From Toxoplasma gondii ME49 (Eukaryota > Apicomplexa > Conoidasida > Eucoccidiorida > Sarcocystidae), in assembly GCF_000006565.2 (NCBI RefSeq), contig NC_031479.1, positions 1,550,001 through 1,614,000 of the forward strand: DNA of 64,000 bases. Reading direction: 5' to 3'. How positions within the stretch are numbered: position 1 is the first letter of the stretch; each line of letters opens with the position of its first letter. The notes below the pieces were generated by a model. It was not told the DNA's origin and ran no database searches. It saw nothing but the letters and a program-made list of their open reading frames with translations. Shown one piece after another: positions 1 to 12,537 of the stretch. The position numbers and the translations under genes are program-made.

Positions 1-337
1 CCTCCCCCCACTATGACGACATCGATCCTACTCGCGTCTGAATACGCCTTCATCAACTGATTACTCCGGAGATGTGTGTGTTCACCGTGAGAACGAGATT
101 TCTTCTTGCAACTGGTAGGGGTTCTCAGAAAGTCCCGCCAGCTTGAGATACAGACTGAAAGACCTTTCCCTTCTCCCCATCCGAAAAACATTCTCAACTG
201 AGTTTTTCTTCGCCATAGAACAGCGTCGAGCTTGACAAGACCTTCCATGGAATTGTGTGGAGAACACAGCGCTTCACCGAGTTTTGAGAAAGGAAAGACA
301 TCGCATCCAAAGAACGAAACGCTTCTATGTATGCATG

Positions 338-364
338 AATATATATATATATATATATATATAT
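338..364. repeat. (TA)n microsatellite
   Basis: An uninterrupted run of alternating T and A of about 27 bases. Similar tracts recur in introns and gaps across the window and are typical of Toxoplasma-group genomes. Confidence 0.9.
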
Positions 365-1318
365 CAGTTTATGGATGCATATACTGTGCATTTACGAAAA
401 TGCATGCATATTTATGTTTGTGTGGTTCACGCAGCTGCTTTCCGCCCGACAAAAGACGGTTTCGCGCTGTAGTCGATGCACCACGGGCAGAAGGGGGCCG
501 ATGTGTATGGTGTGCTCTCAGGACGGGAGTGAGGCGGTAGACAAGGCAACTTCTTCGTCTCAAGTGGAGAGCTCGACAGTTTTTTCCCCCGGAACTGACG
601 CGACCTCTCGCCAGTTGCGCCAAAGTGCCGCACCCCGAAATTCCCCGTTTCCTCATCTTCTGTTCACGAACTCGTAACAAGTTCCGGACGACTCCCCACC
701 TCGCCGCCTTCTGTGCATGCGTTCCGGACAAAGTTGTACGGTGGATATTTCCTCGGCCTGTTTTCTCCACGATTTGCGGCGAAGGCTGTAGTCAAGGTCT
801 GCAGAAAGCACCAGAAAGAGAAGAAACAAGACAGGGAGGCTTGTGTTGATGTTTTAAGTGTGGTGCAGCTGCCTGGACGCCCGAAGAACCTGGGGGGAGT
901 TCAAGTATCGGGCCATCGCGAGGTTTCCGGAACCCTCACTCTCTTTGTGAGTCGGGGAATCCAGACACACCTTGTCTTTCACCGGTCTTTCGAAAAATCG
1001 TGATCCAGAGAGTCTTTGTGAAGCACACGCGCCCGAAGAATTACACTTGCGACTTGCAGGCGCGTTCAGTTTCCTCCGTTCTGGCACTGTTCTCCTTTTC
1101 TCACCCTGAGACACCCTCACCGTTCTCCCCGGTAGCCCAGAAAACACCGAAAACGCAAGCAGCTCTCACGCCGAGAAAACGGAGAATTTCAGAAAAACCA
1201 AGAAAGTCTACTTCGCCAGGTCGCCCTCTGTTTTCGGCCTCCGTGTGAGGAGTTTTGTCAACGGCGTCTCAGAGTTTTCTTTGCTCGTCTCCGCCGTGCA
1301 GATTCTGACCCCACAGCG

Positions 1319-1437
1319 AGGGAACGACCGATACAAGGGGAGCGACCGAGACAAGGGAAGCGACCGAGACAAGGGAAGCGACCGATACAAGGGAAGCGAC
1401 CGACACAAGGGAAGCGACCGATACAAGGGAAGCGACC
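1319..1437. repeat. 18-bp minisatellite, about 6.5 copies
   Basis: A tandem array of an 18-base unit (consensus GGGAAGCGACCGATACAA) with single-base variants, mainly GATACAA, GAGACAA and GACACAA. The unit length is a multiple of three, so one plus-strand frame reads as a six-residue GSDRYK-like repeat. No ATG-initiated gene with splice support encloses it, so I treat it as non-coding variable-number DNA. Confidence 0.9.
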
Positions 1438-1914
1438 AGCGCGCCTCGACTGGATGATCACCCCTCAAGCTGGGCTCCGGATGTCTCACGGAAACGCAAG
1501 GTTCACATTGGCAAGACACAAACCAGACTCACGAAAGAACAGGACTCGGAAAGCGTGATAAAAGTTGAAGTCGACTGTCACTCCAGTCGGACCCGGTTGA
1601 AGAGTCTTAGAGGCTGGATGCGGCTTCTCTGAAAAGCTTCTCGCCACAACAGAACTCCATGGACGCCACTCGGAAAGGCGCGCGCTAAAACAGTGAATCG
1701 TGGACGAAGAACGACAACGCAGAAGAAAACCTCGCCAGAATCCAGAGGTCATGCTGAGAACGCTTTCTAGCGCGACCGCCATTTGTATTCGCGACCCTCT
1801 GAAAAGACAGTCCGCGTTCACGTTGAAACGAGGAAACACCACCCACTTGCCGAGCTTCCTAACGAGATACGCACCATTTCTTTGTAGACCGCTCTCGATC
1901 CTGTCTGAGTCTCC

Positions 1915-4900
1915 TCAGCATGAGTGTACGGGCGTTTCAAGGCCGAGAGAAAAAATCAAGAAATCAGCGATCGAACGCAAATCGTCCAGTGGCACGGACA
2001 GACAATACCTCGAAGACGGAACTGGGAAAACCACAGACGAACTTGTGGAAGACGCGCTCTGTCGTTGAACAAGATCTCGAGTGTCAACCCAGTCACCGCG
2101 TGCAGTCTTGACATATGCATCCAGGAGACGAAAAATGACGCCTCCACCTGCTTCACGCTGCGTCGAGCAAGAATTCTCTGTTTTCACTTTTTTCGCAAAG
2201 GTCCTTACTTTCAGTAAGATGGCAGCAATGTGTTCGGAGAAGATCTTTACGGCTGTCCTTCTCTCTTCCTGGACGCAGTTCTCTCTTTTCTCGCTGGACG
2301 TTCCTCGAGCTGAAAACCGACTTTGGCTTCCCTCCGCCTCCTCCCGCGTCCGCTTCTTTTGCTTCCCAGAGATTCCGAGTGTCGCGGCGAAATGCAGCAG
2401 CTCCTGCTGCTGCACATTGTACGGCGAGAAGTCGTACACGGTCCGGGAAGAGCTGGGGTCTCTCGCGGATCTTCTGTCGCACTGCAGGTCCGATGAGGAG
2501 AGGCCTTCGCCTGCCGCTTGGCGCGCCTTCGTCCCCAGAAAACACTCGCTCCGAGCTACTTTGCAAGCAGCTGAAAGGTACTCGCGAATCGCTGTGTCCA
2601 GACGCGTCTCCAGCCAAGCGAGTTGAGGGGTCACTCGTACGCTGAAGAAGGACGAAATCTTGTACGCGTGCGGCTGCTGCGCCTCCAGAGAAAGCTCGAG
2701 GCCTTCGATAGAAATCTCGTAGTCCGTTTGACTCCCGAGGGGCTGCACGCGCCACACAGAAGACGCCGAAAAGGTGAACTGCTTTCCTGGAAACCACAGC
2801 CTCTCCCCACGCCGGAGACGGCAGCCTGCCCTCGCGCAGCTCCTTCCCTTCTTTTCACTCGAGTCGAACAGACCGCGGCTGCGACTTCGCGGAGCTCGAG
2901 AGGCACCGACTCCTCCTTTGTCGAAAACAGCGACATGCTTCGTGGCGCCTCACCCACGATCTGCGAAGGGAGACGCCTCTTTGAAAAACGCAGCGCTTTT
3001 CCACCGACCCCGGACCGCAGCCCAGTGCACACAGGAAAGTTGCTTTCAGGTGTTAACTGAAGAGTTGTCGGATAATCGAATCCGCAATGGGAAACTTCTT
3101 CAAACGAATTCCTCGGAAACTTGAACCGGTTTCGAGAGAAGCACTGTACAGGTGTTCAGTCGGTCTCTGCGAACGAGTTCTGAGACGATCCTCTTTTCGA
3201 AATTCTGCGTAAACGAATCTAAATAAGCTTGAGCAGCTCAGGGCAGGTAGACCGAGGAGGCACTGGACGTCGAGAGTGCAAGGAATTTCTTTCGCTTTCG
3301 ATCTACGAGAAGTTCAAACCTTTCAGAGGGGAGACGTCTCAGCAGGTGACCAGCCTGTAGTGCCGCAACAGCACCTACATGCACTACACTGCTGGTACAG
3401 TGTCTCTGCGTCTTGTAGACCCAGTGTTTAAAACTAGAAGCGGGCAAACAACCAGAGACACCCGCTTCAACGGGAGAACAGACCTGCCTGCGAGACCTGC
3501 TTCAGCTTCAGAACGCGACGGCACAAGTCCGAAGAGGAGGAGAAAAAACAGCCGCGTTTACTTTGAACCGGTTGACAGCGAACATCAAACCAAAGATCGG
3601 TGCGTTGAGTGAAGTGAAACAACACTCGACTTTTCGGCAAGTTTCAGTGCCCGAGGCAGAGCAACGGACTCTGCGCGTTCAGAAGCTGTTGCGAAGAACC
3701 GAGAGAGAGAGAGGGCAGCTCAGAAGCATTTTTGAGGGCGGCGCATCAAATTTCGCTGCCGCATCTCTTCGTCTTTTTTCCTTCGCGAGGTAGCCAGCGA
3801 CTCTGAGGAGCCCTGGCCTCTCCGGCACAGCCGTTTTTTTTTGCAAGGCTCTCGCTCGAGAAGACCCCGGGCACTGTGCGATGATCACTTCGAGGTTTAC
3901 GAGAACTTGACCTTCGTGGATATCTGTGAAACAGACCTCGAGTCCTCGCCGGAGACGCGAACAAACGAGCAGATTGCAAGGCCTTACTTTGTACTGAAGC
4001 GTGACATATTTAGAGGTACGTTCTACGATGAAGAGCGGGGAAAACGCAGCGAGACCTCGCACCTGTCTCTCGAGAGCGTCGATCCTGCGAGATTCAAAGT
4101 GCATGCGACCAAATCAGACGACACTCCATGGTGCTGCAGTACAAGAGAGAACAGACCCGTCCTCATGTCAGAAACAGAGAGCACGAGAGGGAGACCGGAC
4201 GATGCAGAGAGAAAGGAAAAAACCTTTGAAAGAACGCAAGGTGCAGTCCGTTTCCTTCTCTTCGATTCTTCTCTCAGGACTTTTTTTCTGTTCTTGGCCT
4301 CGCCTCCTCTGTCCTTTCTTTGCTATATCTTCTTTCTCTGCGTCCTTTTTCTCCTTCCCACCGTCCCCCTTGTTCTCTTCTTCTCGTCTCCACATGCACC
4401 CTTGCGGAGAGAATCGCAGAGAAGAGCTGCTTTTCCGCGCGGAGTCTTCCAGCGACCTGCTCCGGCTTGGCCTGGAAGCTGCGCTGCCCTCAGTGAACCT
4501 CCGAACAGACCCCGGACTTTCGCTCTTGAGTCTGCGCATTTGCCGAGTTTTCCCGAATCCTTCAACTCTTGATTTTTATTTACCAGAGAAGAGTCTCAAA
4601 CTCGAACTGAGGGAAGAGCCTGCCCTGAAAGACTTCAGCATTCCTAAGCGGCGAAGAAGGCAGCTGCCTGCCTCACCCAGAACCAACGCCACAGTTCTTC
4701 TTCACAGAGGTGTACGTACCGCAGATTCAGGCGCTGCGTGCGTTCTTCCTTGGTCAGCTGGTCAAGACGTTCTGTCGTCCAGTCTTCAATAGCCATCAGA
4801 AACTGATGTCTCTTCTCATTTAAGCGACTCTCCACCTGCAAACAGATCCGACACAACCTCAACGAAATCCGCCTTCCTTCAGACAGATCTTGCCCTCTTC

Positions 4901-7900
4901 ACCACAAACAGCTTGCATACACCCACACATAGAGATGCGACATATAAACACACACATATAAATATATATATATATATATATATACATGAGCGTTTCATGC
5001 GCGTATGTGCGTACGCGTGCATGCATGCATGCATGTAGGCGTTTTGGCTCCCCGTCTCTATGTGCGCAAGAGGACACAAGTTTGTGACCGCGTTTCGAAC
5101 GCGCTGTTTCCTCACTTGGTCTGCATATCGTCCCGCCTGTTTGAGCTGAAGCTCGAGCGCGCGTTTCTCTTCCTCTATTTTCTCCAGCTGAGCATCGAGG
5201 TCTTTCTCCCAAGCAGCTCCGCGAGCTACGAGAGGAGCAGCTTCTTCCAAGGTTTTCGTCACTTCAGCAACGCTGTCGACGAACAACTGTGCCCTGTCAA
5301 AAGGAGACAGAGGAAAACCATCCCGACAGAAGACAGGCAGCATCCACAAAGAAGTCCAGTCGACCGCCGTTTCAGGTCTCGTAACTGGAGTCGAAGACTG
5401 GGAATCCTATGTCCTTCAGCGTCTCTGTTTGCAGTTCCGAGGCGCGGATGTTGCAGAGGGACCCCTCCAAAGCAACGCAGACAGTTTGTCTCCGTTTCTA
5501 ATCACGTTACGACTGAGAAAACGATTTCTCCTCGTGGCTTCCCAGGTGCAGACGCAGACTACACGCAAAACAGACGACGCCTCTTCGCAGACCTGTGTCA
5601 GCTGCCTTCTCCGAGCCTCCCACCAGCAACAGGAACTGCATGCAGGGGGAAGACAATTGAGCACCCGCGTTCTCCATCGAGCTGGCTACAGAATGGCTGA
5701 CGAGATTCGTCGAAAGGACAGTGGAGACGTGAACTCCTGACTCAGACTTAGTCTCTCTGAAAGCGAAATCAATTCTCTTTTGCTTCCCTGGTCACCGCGC
5801 TGAAGACTTCGAGTGCTGCGCAGCCTTACCACCGAATGACGAAGCTGGCGCGCCTCTCTGCATGCGTCTGGATGTTCTCCAAACCATCCCGCAACGACTG
5901 GAAACTGTCCTCGAGAGAAAGAGCAGCTGCTTCGCTTCGTGCTCTGCAAGACGCGACGTCTTGTGCAGAGTCGCCTGCCAGAGAGTCCACGTTTCAATGG
6001 AAAAACGTACGTCGAAAAGAACATGCTCTTCGACAGGAAACAAAAGGCACACGAGAGCCTCCATTTCTCACGTGAAAAACACAGAAATACTACGAAAGGG
6101 TCTATCTCTAGGTGAGCCTGACACACTGGAGCAGATACTTCGAGACTCCTTCATGTTTCTGAACTGCGCTTGCAAAGAGCTAAAGAGCACACGCAAGAGA
6201 GTCAGGCGCTGAGGAGCAACGGACTGTCTCGAATGCATACGAATCTCCAAAAGACCAGTGGAACTTTAGAAAACTCACCTGGAGCGTCTGCGACTCTCTC
6301 TAGTAGTTGAACAAAGCTCTTGCGCGAATGCTGCTCTGCCTAAAAACACGAAGCAATCCGAACCTGGGATCCTCCAATAAAAAGATCAGGGAAAGCGGAA
6401 AATTATTCCAGTGCCCCAGCATGCGGTTCTGGAAGCGCGGCTGCGGTGTACAGACACTGGAGGGCTCCCGCCCTGTGGTCCCTCGATGACGCAGTAAATT
6501 TGTCGACATTTTTCTCTGAGCAACTTCGAGACTGTGGCAACGACGTCACCGGGATGATTCCAGAATCAGAGAATTCGCAAATCTTGTCCAGACTTCGATG
6601 AAAAACCTCAGAAAGTTCCCGCTGCGCAGTTTACCGCTCCTTCAGTGGAAGTTGAGAATCGAGCGCACGGAAAAAACGCTGAAAAGCCGTTCATGCAACT
6701 CGACTTCAGGAACGCGTTCGTCTGCAGCTACACCAGAAAGGCGTGAGCGTGAAGAGCTCTTTTTCTAGCCCTAATTCTGTAGAACATCTAACGACATACC
6801 CACCTATGGAAAGCGATCTATCTTTTGATCTCTTTCTATCATCGATGTGTCTATATATTTCTACAAATCTACATCTGTCTGTCTATCAAATCGCCAATTG
6901 TCTATCTGAATCACTCCACGTGAACACCTTCTTCCAGCTGTGTAACTACATCTACTTCATCTCTGAATCACTCTCTCTGAATTCAACTGAGAGAGGAGTG
7001 ATGAGGAGGCTTACCTCAGGGCCGCCTTCGGGGCAGAAGGAAGCAGAGGCCGCTGTAACTACAGCAGCCAAAGAGAAAAGTTGGGAGTTTCGTTCTTTCT
7101 TGCGAAGCGAGGAAAGATCTGCAGCGCCGGCTGCTGCGTCTGTCAAACTCGAAGACAACTGCACCAGGGCCTTCGCGTACGCCCTACAAACAGAAAAAAG
7201 TGAGTCCGAAAGGACGCATACGGGCACAGATGTAAAGAGATGCAACTGTAAATCCACTCATACTCTCACATTGAGCTTATATGTATACATATATATATAT
7301 GTATACATACATGCATACATATATCTCGATACAGAGATTTGGATATACCTGCAGAGAGCTATGCACATACAACAGAGAGAGATGCGCACTTGCACAGTAC
7401 TTATCTATATATCTATCTATCTATATATATATCTATATATGTATATCCAGATGTACTTCCTTTTCAGTCCTGAGCAAGATAGAAATGATTCGTCGTATGA
7501 GAGAAACCGCAGCTTCACCACACGCGAGGAGAGGCACGGACGAACGCGTAGGCTTTTGAACGACGCGGAGCACTTGCGTCGTCGAACCTCTATGGAAAGA
7601 GTTGCAAGAAGCTGTGCAAACGCAGTTCGAGAAGAGGAAAAAGAGAAGCTCAGAGACGAACGCGCAGTTCGGGGAGAGAGAGCATCCCGCTCGCTCTACT
7701 CCCGGCGTCTTCCGCTCGGTTCGGTTGTCCGGAAAAAAGGCAATCGCCCCTCTCTCTGCCCCTACAGGGTTGCTAGCACCATTTGGATGTGGAAAGAAGA
7801 TCTGTGGAGCCTGGCATTGAAACCTGTGTCGACAGGTGAGGAAACTCGACTCCACAGAGTCGGAGAAGACCTTTTAAACCGCAAACGCGTTCTCTGTTTT

Positions 7901-8521
7901 TTAGACTCCTATACTTGCTTTCTGCACTTGCGAAACGTCCGACCTAAGGTCGTCAATTTGTCTCCGAATGGCATCTTGGAGAAGTTTCTGTTGCTTCCAC
8001 GGCGCCCATGGTCCTGCGGAGTTCGTTCTCTCGTCGTTCTCGGCGTCTGAGAGAACACCGGCACCGTGCGCCCCTGTGACGAGCTCCGCGGCTGAGGCGC
8101 TCGCCCTCTCCACGTCTTCGTAGCTCGAGCACAGATGCTCGCACACGCAGCTGCTCTTGCCTGCTGCTTGTCGAAGCATCTTCACCAGCAGACCCGCAGA
8201 GGCCTTTCCTGCCTCCTCCTCGCGGACGGTTCCTCCCCTCTTTGAACACAGTGCACACTGGGATGCAGCCGCATCTACAGCTGCAGCCGCGGCAGCCGTT
8301 TCGTTACAGAGCGCGGGTGCATGCTGATCTCTCTGTCTCGCTAAAGAGAAAGGAAGAGGAGGCTTCTCTGTCTCCATGGTGTATGGAAGGAGACCGGAAA
8401 CGAGACAGGACGTCTCTGGGAATGCGGAACTCGATTCAGGAAAATGTGCACTTCTCCGCGTTGACAGAAACAGAGGTTGTCCATGTGCGGCATCTGCCCG
8501 TCTCCACGCTTGAAAAACCAA
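1915..8521 (-). CDS. Multi-exon coiled-coil protein of unknown function
   Basis: A chain of at least a dozen minus-strand exons encodes a Glu/Gln/Arg/Leu-rich protein, largely predicted coiled coil. Supported exons: 8521-7944 (start ATG, second ATG 49 codons in), 7183-7015, 6339-6279, 6163-6125, 5974-5830, 5681-5593, about 5510-5400, 5293-5116, 4835-4720, about 4490-4400, about 3990-3770, and a large last exon about 2800-1915 ending in TGA. The first six close in phase: the junction at 7944/7183 rebuilds a continuous heptad run (AIRRQIDDLRAYAKALVQL). Exons near 5.4, 4.4 and 3.8 kb have clear coding character but unsettled edges. The last exon carries a Gln-rich, charged middle and a hydrophobic C-terminus. 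I recognise no catalytic domain or signal peptide. A cytoskeletal, basal-complex or centrosomal role is possible from composition only. Confidence 0.62.
4960..5036. repeat. (TA)n tract followed by (GCAT)n tract
   Basis: An alternating TA tract is followed near 5018-5036 by back-to-back TGCATGCA units. It lies in the intron between the exons at 5293-5116 and 4835-4720 of the minus-strand coiled-coil gene. Confidence 0.85.
7280..7450. repeat. TA/ATCT-rich microsatellite cluster in an intron
   Basis: Stretches of TATA, ATACATGCAT and TATC repeats lie between the first two exons of the minus-strand coiled-coil gene (exons ending 7944 and starting 7183). A long plus-strand open frame across this region is produced by the repeats and is not a gene. 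Confidence 0.8.
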
Positions 8522-10515
8522 TTTTCAGAAACCGGCGACCCTCACAAACTCAGAGGAGAGCGGCGACCGACGCGCGCCAGCGTGGGGAACCGTTTTCCTA
8601 ACACTGCTTGGAGTTCGCGCTACGAAAAAAGAAGACAAGCCCAGCAAACACGCAGACAACCCCGTCTCTCAAGAGTTCTCTGTGCGCTCGGTTTGGCGGC
8701 TGTTCCTTTTCCATTCGCGAGACAAGCTGGAAGGACTCGAAAGTGGAAGCTCGTCTCTCGCGGCGCAAGCGCGGAGTATGATTTTTGTGTCTCCTCGATT
8801 CCGGGGAATTCGCTCATGAACCGATTCGGAAGCAAGCAGTCTTTGTTAAACAGCTACGCACAGCATTGTGTGGACATGGCAGAGACAGTCACTGCAATTT
8901 AAAGTCTTTCTCCGCACAATGTGTGCGATCAGATGGTCTACACGTTTCTTGACGTTGAGAGCCGTGGGTCTTGATCGAAGCGACACACCCTAGACGAGAA
9001 AGACATCATCTGGGGCGCCTCGGTGTACATAGTTTCTACTTAAAGAGCAGATGATACTTGCATGCATACACAGAGCACGGCGACACGCATAAAGAGAAAT
9101 TGAATGCAATTTAAAAAGAGCCTCCTTGTCGAGGCATTACCACGGAATCAGCAAGGCACACGCGAATGCAACGACTGCGCGCGTCCGCCGCAGCTGCATT
9201 GCCGCGGAAAAGTTCCGCGGGAACAGAAGGAAACTTTTCTCCGGTTTTCTGTAAGTCCTCGATGATGACAAAGCCAATGCCTGAAAACGGTGAGCACCCT
9301 TGCAATTGTCGGGGAATGTTGAAACGAAGACACAACATCGGACTTCCGGTTGGACTCCAGAAGACACGTCCTCGGGGGATGGCTGCGACGGAAAAAGGAA
9401 CTTGAAGGGGAGTTTGGAGCGAAACTGCGGCGAAACACTTCGCCGCGACTGGGGTTTTCAGTCGAGTTCGAGTTTATCGACCTTTCACACGGGACGCGTT
9501 TTGCTAAACAGAAGTGTGATCATTCAAAAAAAGAGCTAGTGCACACGGAACGCGCGCACGCACATGCAAGGGGGGAGCGGCAGCGGAGCAAGCAGCAGAC
9601 AGTCAGAAAAGACGGGGCAGGAACAGAATCGTTTCTTCGTCCTGCGTCTTTGATTTGTGAAGGACCTCAAGGAACCTCAAAGGAAGAGCGTTATCGAGGC
9701 TGCAGCTCCTGGACGGTGTTGAGAAAGCTTCGTGACGAACCGTATTTACCGGAGGGGTGGCATATAAGTTAGGGAATGTCAAACGATGAAATTAACATCT
9801 AAAGCGAGGACAACCGGGTACCGAATTACATTCACAGATGGACATCCTTCATCCTTGAGCGCTTTGTGCATCAGCAACTCCAGTCGAGGGTACGGGCAGA
9901 CAGTTTACCGACGACCACTCTAAGGCGACTCCCACAGTGGTAGTTGTACACCTTGTACACAAACGGCGTTTTCCTCAGAAGTACGCCGGATTTCCCTGTT
10001 TAGACATGTACTTATGACGGGACGAGACTCATATGCAATCCATCTCGTAAGTCGCCTCCAGTGAGAGATAGAGCAGCCTCGAAAAAATGTTCTGGCGGGT
10101 ATGCACTCTCATACGAACCTTGTTCCAGAGAAACTGTATAAACCTCACCTTGTGGACGTCGTGCTTGCTACGTGTCAACTGCGTACCAAACAAGCTCGTG
10201 TATGGTCCGCCTGCTTTCGTCTAAGATAGCATTGGGGATAAAAAAATACGTGAGACACAAGACCGAGAGCCGTCGTCGGTGCCAAGGACGTTTGTTTTCA
10301 TGGAAGACAGTGCGGCACTGTTCAGAATTTCAGGGGGTCGTTTTCAGCGATGACATCGTGCTAATATAATCAGGTTGCATACGAGGCAGTCACAAACCTA
10401 CGATCCACTGTACCCTTCAGGAAAAGAGTAGCCTTGTACTATTTCAGAGGGGGGTATATGGGCTGTTGCTGTGCAGGAAAGGCTCTTGGATTCTTCAGCC
10501 GGCTTCCAGTGAAGA
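8522..10515. other. Gene-free stretch; putative 5' region of the coiled-coil gene
   Basis: No open frame here has splice signals or protein-like composition that I trust. The part near 8522-9400 is upstream of the first ATG of the minus-strand gene and may hold its leader and promoter. The part beyond 9800 is AT-richer and featureless. Confidence 0.45.
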
Positions 10516-11496
10516 TGAAACTGCTTTGCTTGGCCTGGACCCTTTGGGGTTTTTCCTTCACACAACTGACAGAAACGCGTTTTGCTTGTGAAAATCCGGG
10601 GCTCATGGATACTCAGCTATTTTTACGATCTTTCAAACCGTCCATGAGAGACGAAACGCGGGGAAATAATTATCTTGCACACGTGGCGGCATGCCGGCAA
10701 AACGTACGGTGACGTTCGTCACCAGCCCAGCCCATCGTTCGCCTGGTACAGAGAAATCGTATATTTCACACTCGAAAAGTGTCTGAGTGGAGTTATAGTT
10801 GTTTCTAAATGATCGTATGCCGCCCCAAGTACCTCACTTTCTTACGTCAGGAAGAAGCATCCGCGCTGGCCTCCATGAACTTCCTGTCAATCGAAAATAT
10901 CCAGTGGCTCTGAAGATGCAGCAGCTCTTTCAGCTAAATAGGTACAAAGAACTTGAGAAGCGTTACTAGATTTACATAGACAAAAGACGTCGCAGTTCCT
11001 GGCGGCTGCGATAGAATATCGAACCTAATACGACTTAACGTAGGTCACCCGCGGTTGAACGCGTGGTCTGCATGTATTCACTCAGCAATTCGCTGCATCG
11101 CCTTCAGCAACCATCAGTTCCAACGGTGGAATGTACCGACAGGCGCAACCGAAGACAAAAGTTACGATGACCTGTGCATATACACAGTATCTGTACGCTT
11201 CGCGGCAGGCGACTACACCATGACGTACTGCACGAATCTGCTGTTCTTCAGGGTAGAAATCGCATTGACAATATCTGCAACTCTCACTGGTGACTTTCAA
11301 GTGTACACAAAGCCTCAATGGGGTAAGTACGTCGATAAACCGACTTCATGACGGTTAGGCCTTCCGGCGCTCAAAGAAATGTTATGCACTCCATCGTGAA
11401 GGTTCGCGTATGGCAGAGTTGCTTTATCAGTTCGAGAAATGCGTCTGTTTCAACATCGTCGCAATAACTTTAGCAGCGCTGTGTAGTTGTGGATGA
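10516..11496 (+). CDS. Tentative small secreted Cys-containing protein, four exons
   Basis: Proposed exons are 10516-10704, 11086-11192, 11252-11322 and 11474-11496. The first ATG opens a classic signal peptide (MKLLCLAWTLWGFSF, then a polar Thr/Glu stretch). Reading phases close across all three introns, the acceptor at 11251 follows a pyrimidine run, and the donor at 11323 is the strong GGTAAGT. The mature part has scattered cysteines and a short stretch rich in Thr and Val that might be a decayed SAG1-related (SRS) surface fold; that is a guess. The last exon is only seven codons and is the weakest part. There is no GPI-attachment tail as modelled. It could be a pseudogene remnant or chance. 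Confidence 0.3.
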
Positions 11497-12255
11497 GATT
11501 CAAACCTCTCCGCCCGCTTCCTCGTAGTTTTCTGAGGATCGATGTGACCCAAAGGCTACAGACCCTGACCATCCTGGCATCTCTGCACAAATCCCTCCTT
11601 GCCTGAATGGTATTTGTAGACATCCAAAACACTTTGTCGTTGGCACTTACGTCATCTAAATGTCATCAAAGTACCAATAAAGAGGATGAACGAAAGGACC
11701 AGATTTTTGTTGAGTGACTTGACTCTGCGGAGTCTGCGGCAACCCATGAATTAGGCATCTTGTCAAGACAAGGGTCGCTGGCGTTGTTGAGTAGCCCTCC
11801 GCTGCTGCTGGCTAGCGAGTTCGACTCTCTTTTTTCCAGTCCTCAAGAACCTAGCGCACGGAGTGTTCCGCTTTTCTTGTGCCTCGTTCAAAGCTCAGGG
11901 GAAAAGGCAGTTCTGCTGTTTTTGACTCTCCTTGGAATTCGGCGGGAGGCGCGTTTTGTCTCATCCGGCCGCGTCGTGAGTCTGCCGCTAGCCAAAGTCT
12001 GCGGGCCGTTAAACCAGCATTCCGCAAACTCGCCCCCTTTAAAATGCATTCTTTGTGTAGACAGTGTGTTGTTTCTTTGTGCTGCTCCCCTTTTTCGTAA
12101 ACATCCGAACTGAAGAGGACCTCCCTGGAGTCCTCTTTCTGGTAACCCCAATGTCTTGTTCGCGCCTACACACGCTGGATCGCAGAGCTCCCCCCAAAAG
12201 ATGTCGCGATTCCGTTACTCTTTCTCCACTGAAGGCTTATTCCCCGTGATAAGCG
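11497..12255. other. Upstream region of the 12.5-kb membrane-protein gene
   Basis: No gene supported. It probably contains the promoter and 5' leader of the membrane-protein gene that starts at 12530. Open frames here are short or low in protein character. Confidence 0.4.
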
Positions 12256-12537
12256 TTGGAAGAAGTGGCTTTCCTCTCTTCAGAGTGTGCTGTTGAGTCG
12301 AGCGCTGCAGCACGTTCAAGAAGCCAGAGACCTGCTCGACCCCCGCGCTTCGGCGCCGCCCCCCCGAGAGCGGGAGCTGAAAAATGTGTCCTGGACACAC
12401 GATTGCTCCCGGAAACTCGAGGCTTTTGCGAGGCAAGTCTCGCTGAATTACCCCTCGAGAATGCACCTTCGTCCCTTGTCCAGAGTTTGCAAGCCCTCTA
12501 CTTTTTAGGCGCCTTGCCCATGGACAACGATGACTAA
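12256..12537 (+). other. Overlapping upstream open reading frame
   Basis: An ATG-less or alternative-start frame of about 93 codons ends in TAA at 12535-12537 and overlaps the start codon of the main gene (ATG at 12530) by eight bases in another frame. If transcribed and started, it would reduce initiation at 12530. Its last 30 or so residues read like the end of a DEAH-helicase winged-helix/ratchet segment (motif LVQSLQALYFLGAL), which may be coincidence or a fragment of an older exon. Confidence 0.3.

Larger units (their letters stand above)
1..1914. other. Intergenic or 3'-flanking region, no gene supported
   Basis: I see no convincing coding exon here. The stretch holds a (TA)n microsatellite near 338-364 and a minisatellite at 1319-1437. 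It lies beyond the stop codon of the minus-strand coiled-coil gene that ends at 1915, so part of it is probably that gene's 3' untranslated region. Short open frames exist on both strands but lack splice signals and credible protein character. Confidence 0.5.

Noticed and set aside
6743..8050. A 435-codon plus-strand frame
   Set aside because: It runs through microsatellites and opposite the first exons of the minus-strand coiled-coil gene, which have matched splice phases. The translated product is repeat-like (YIYIYI) and lacks domains.
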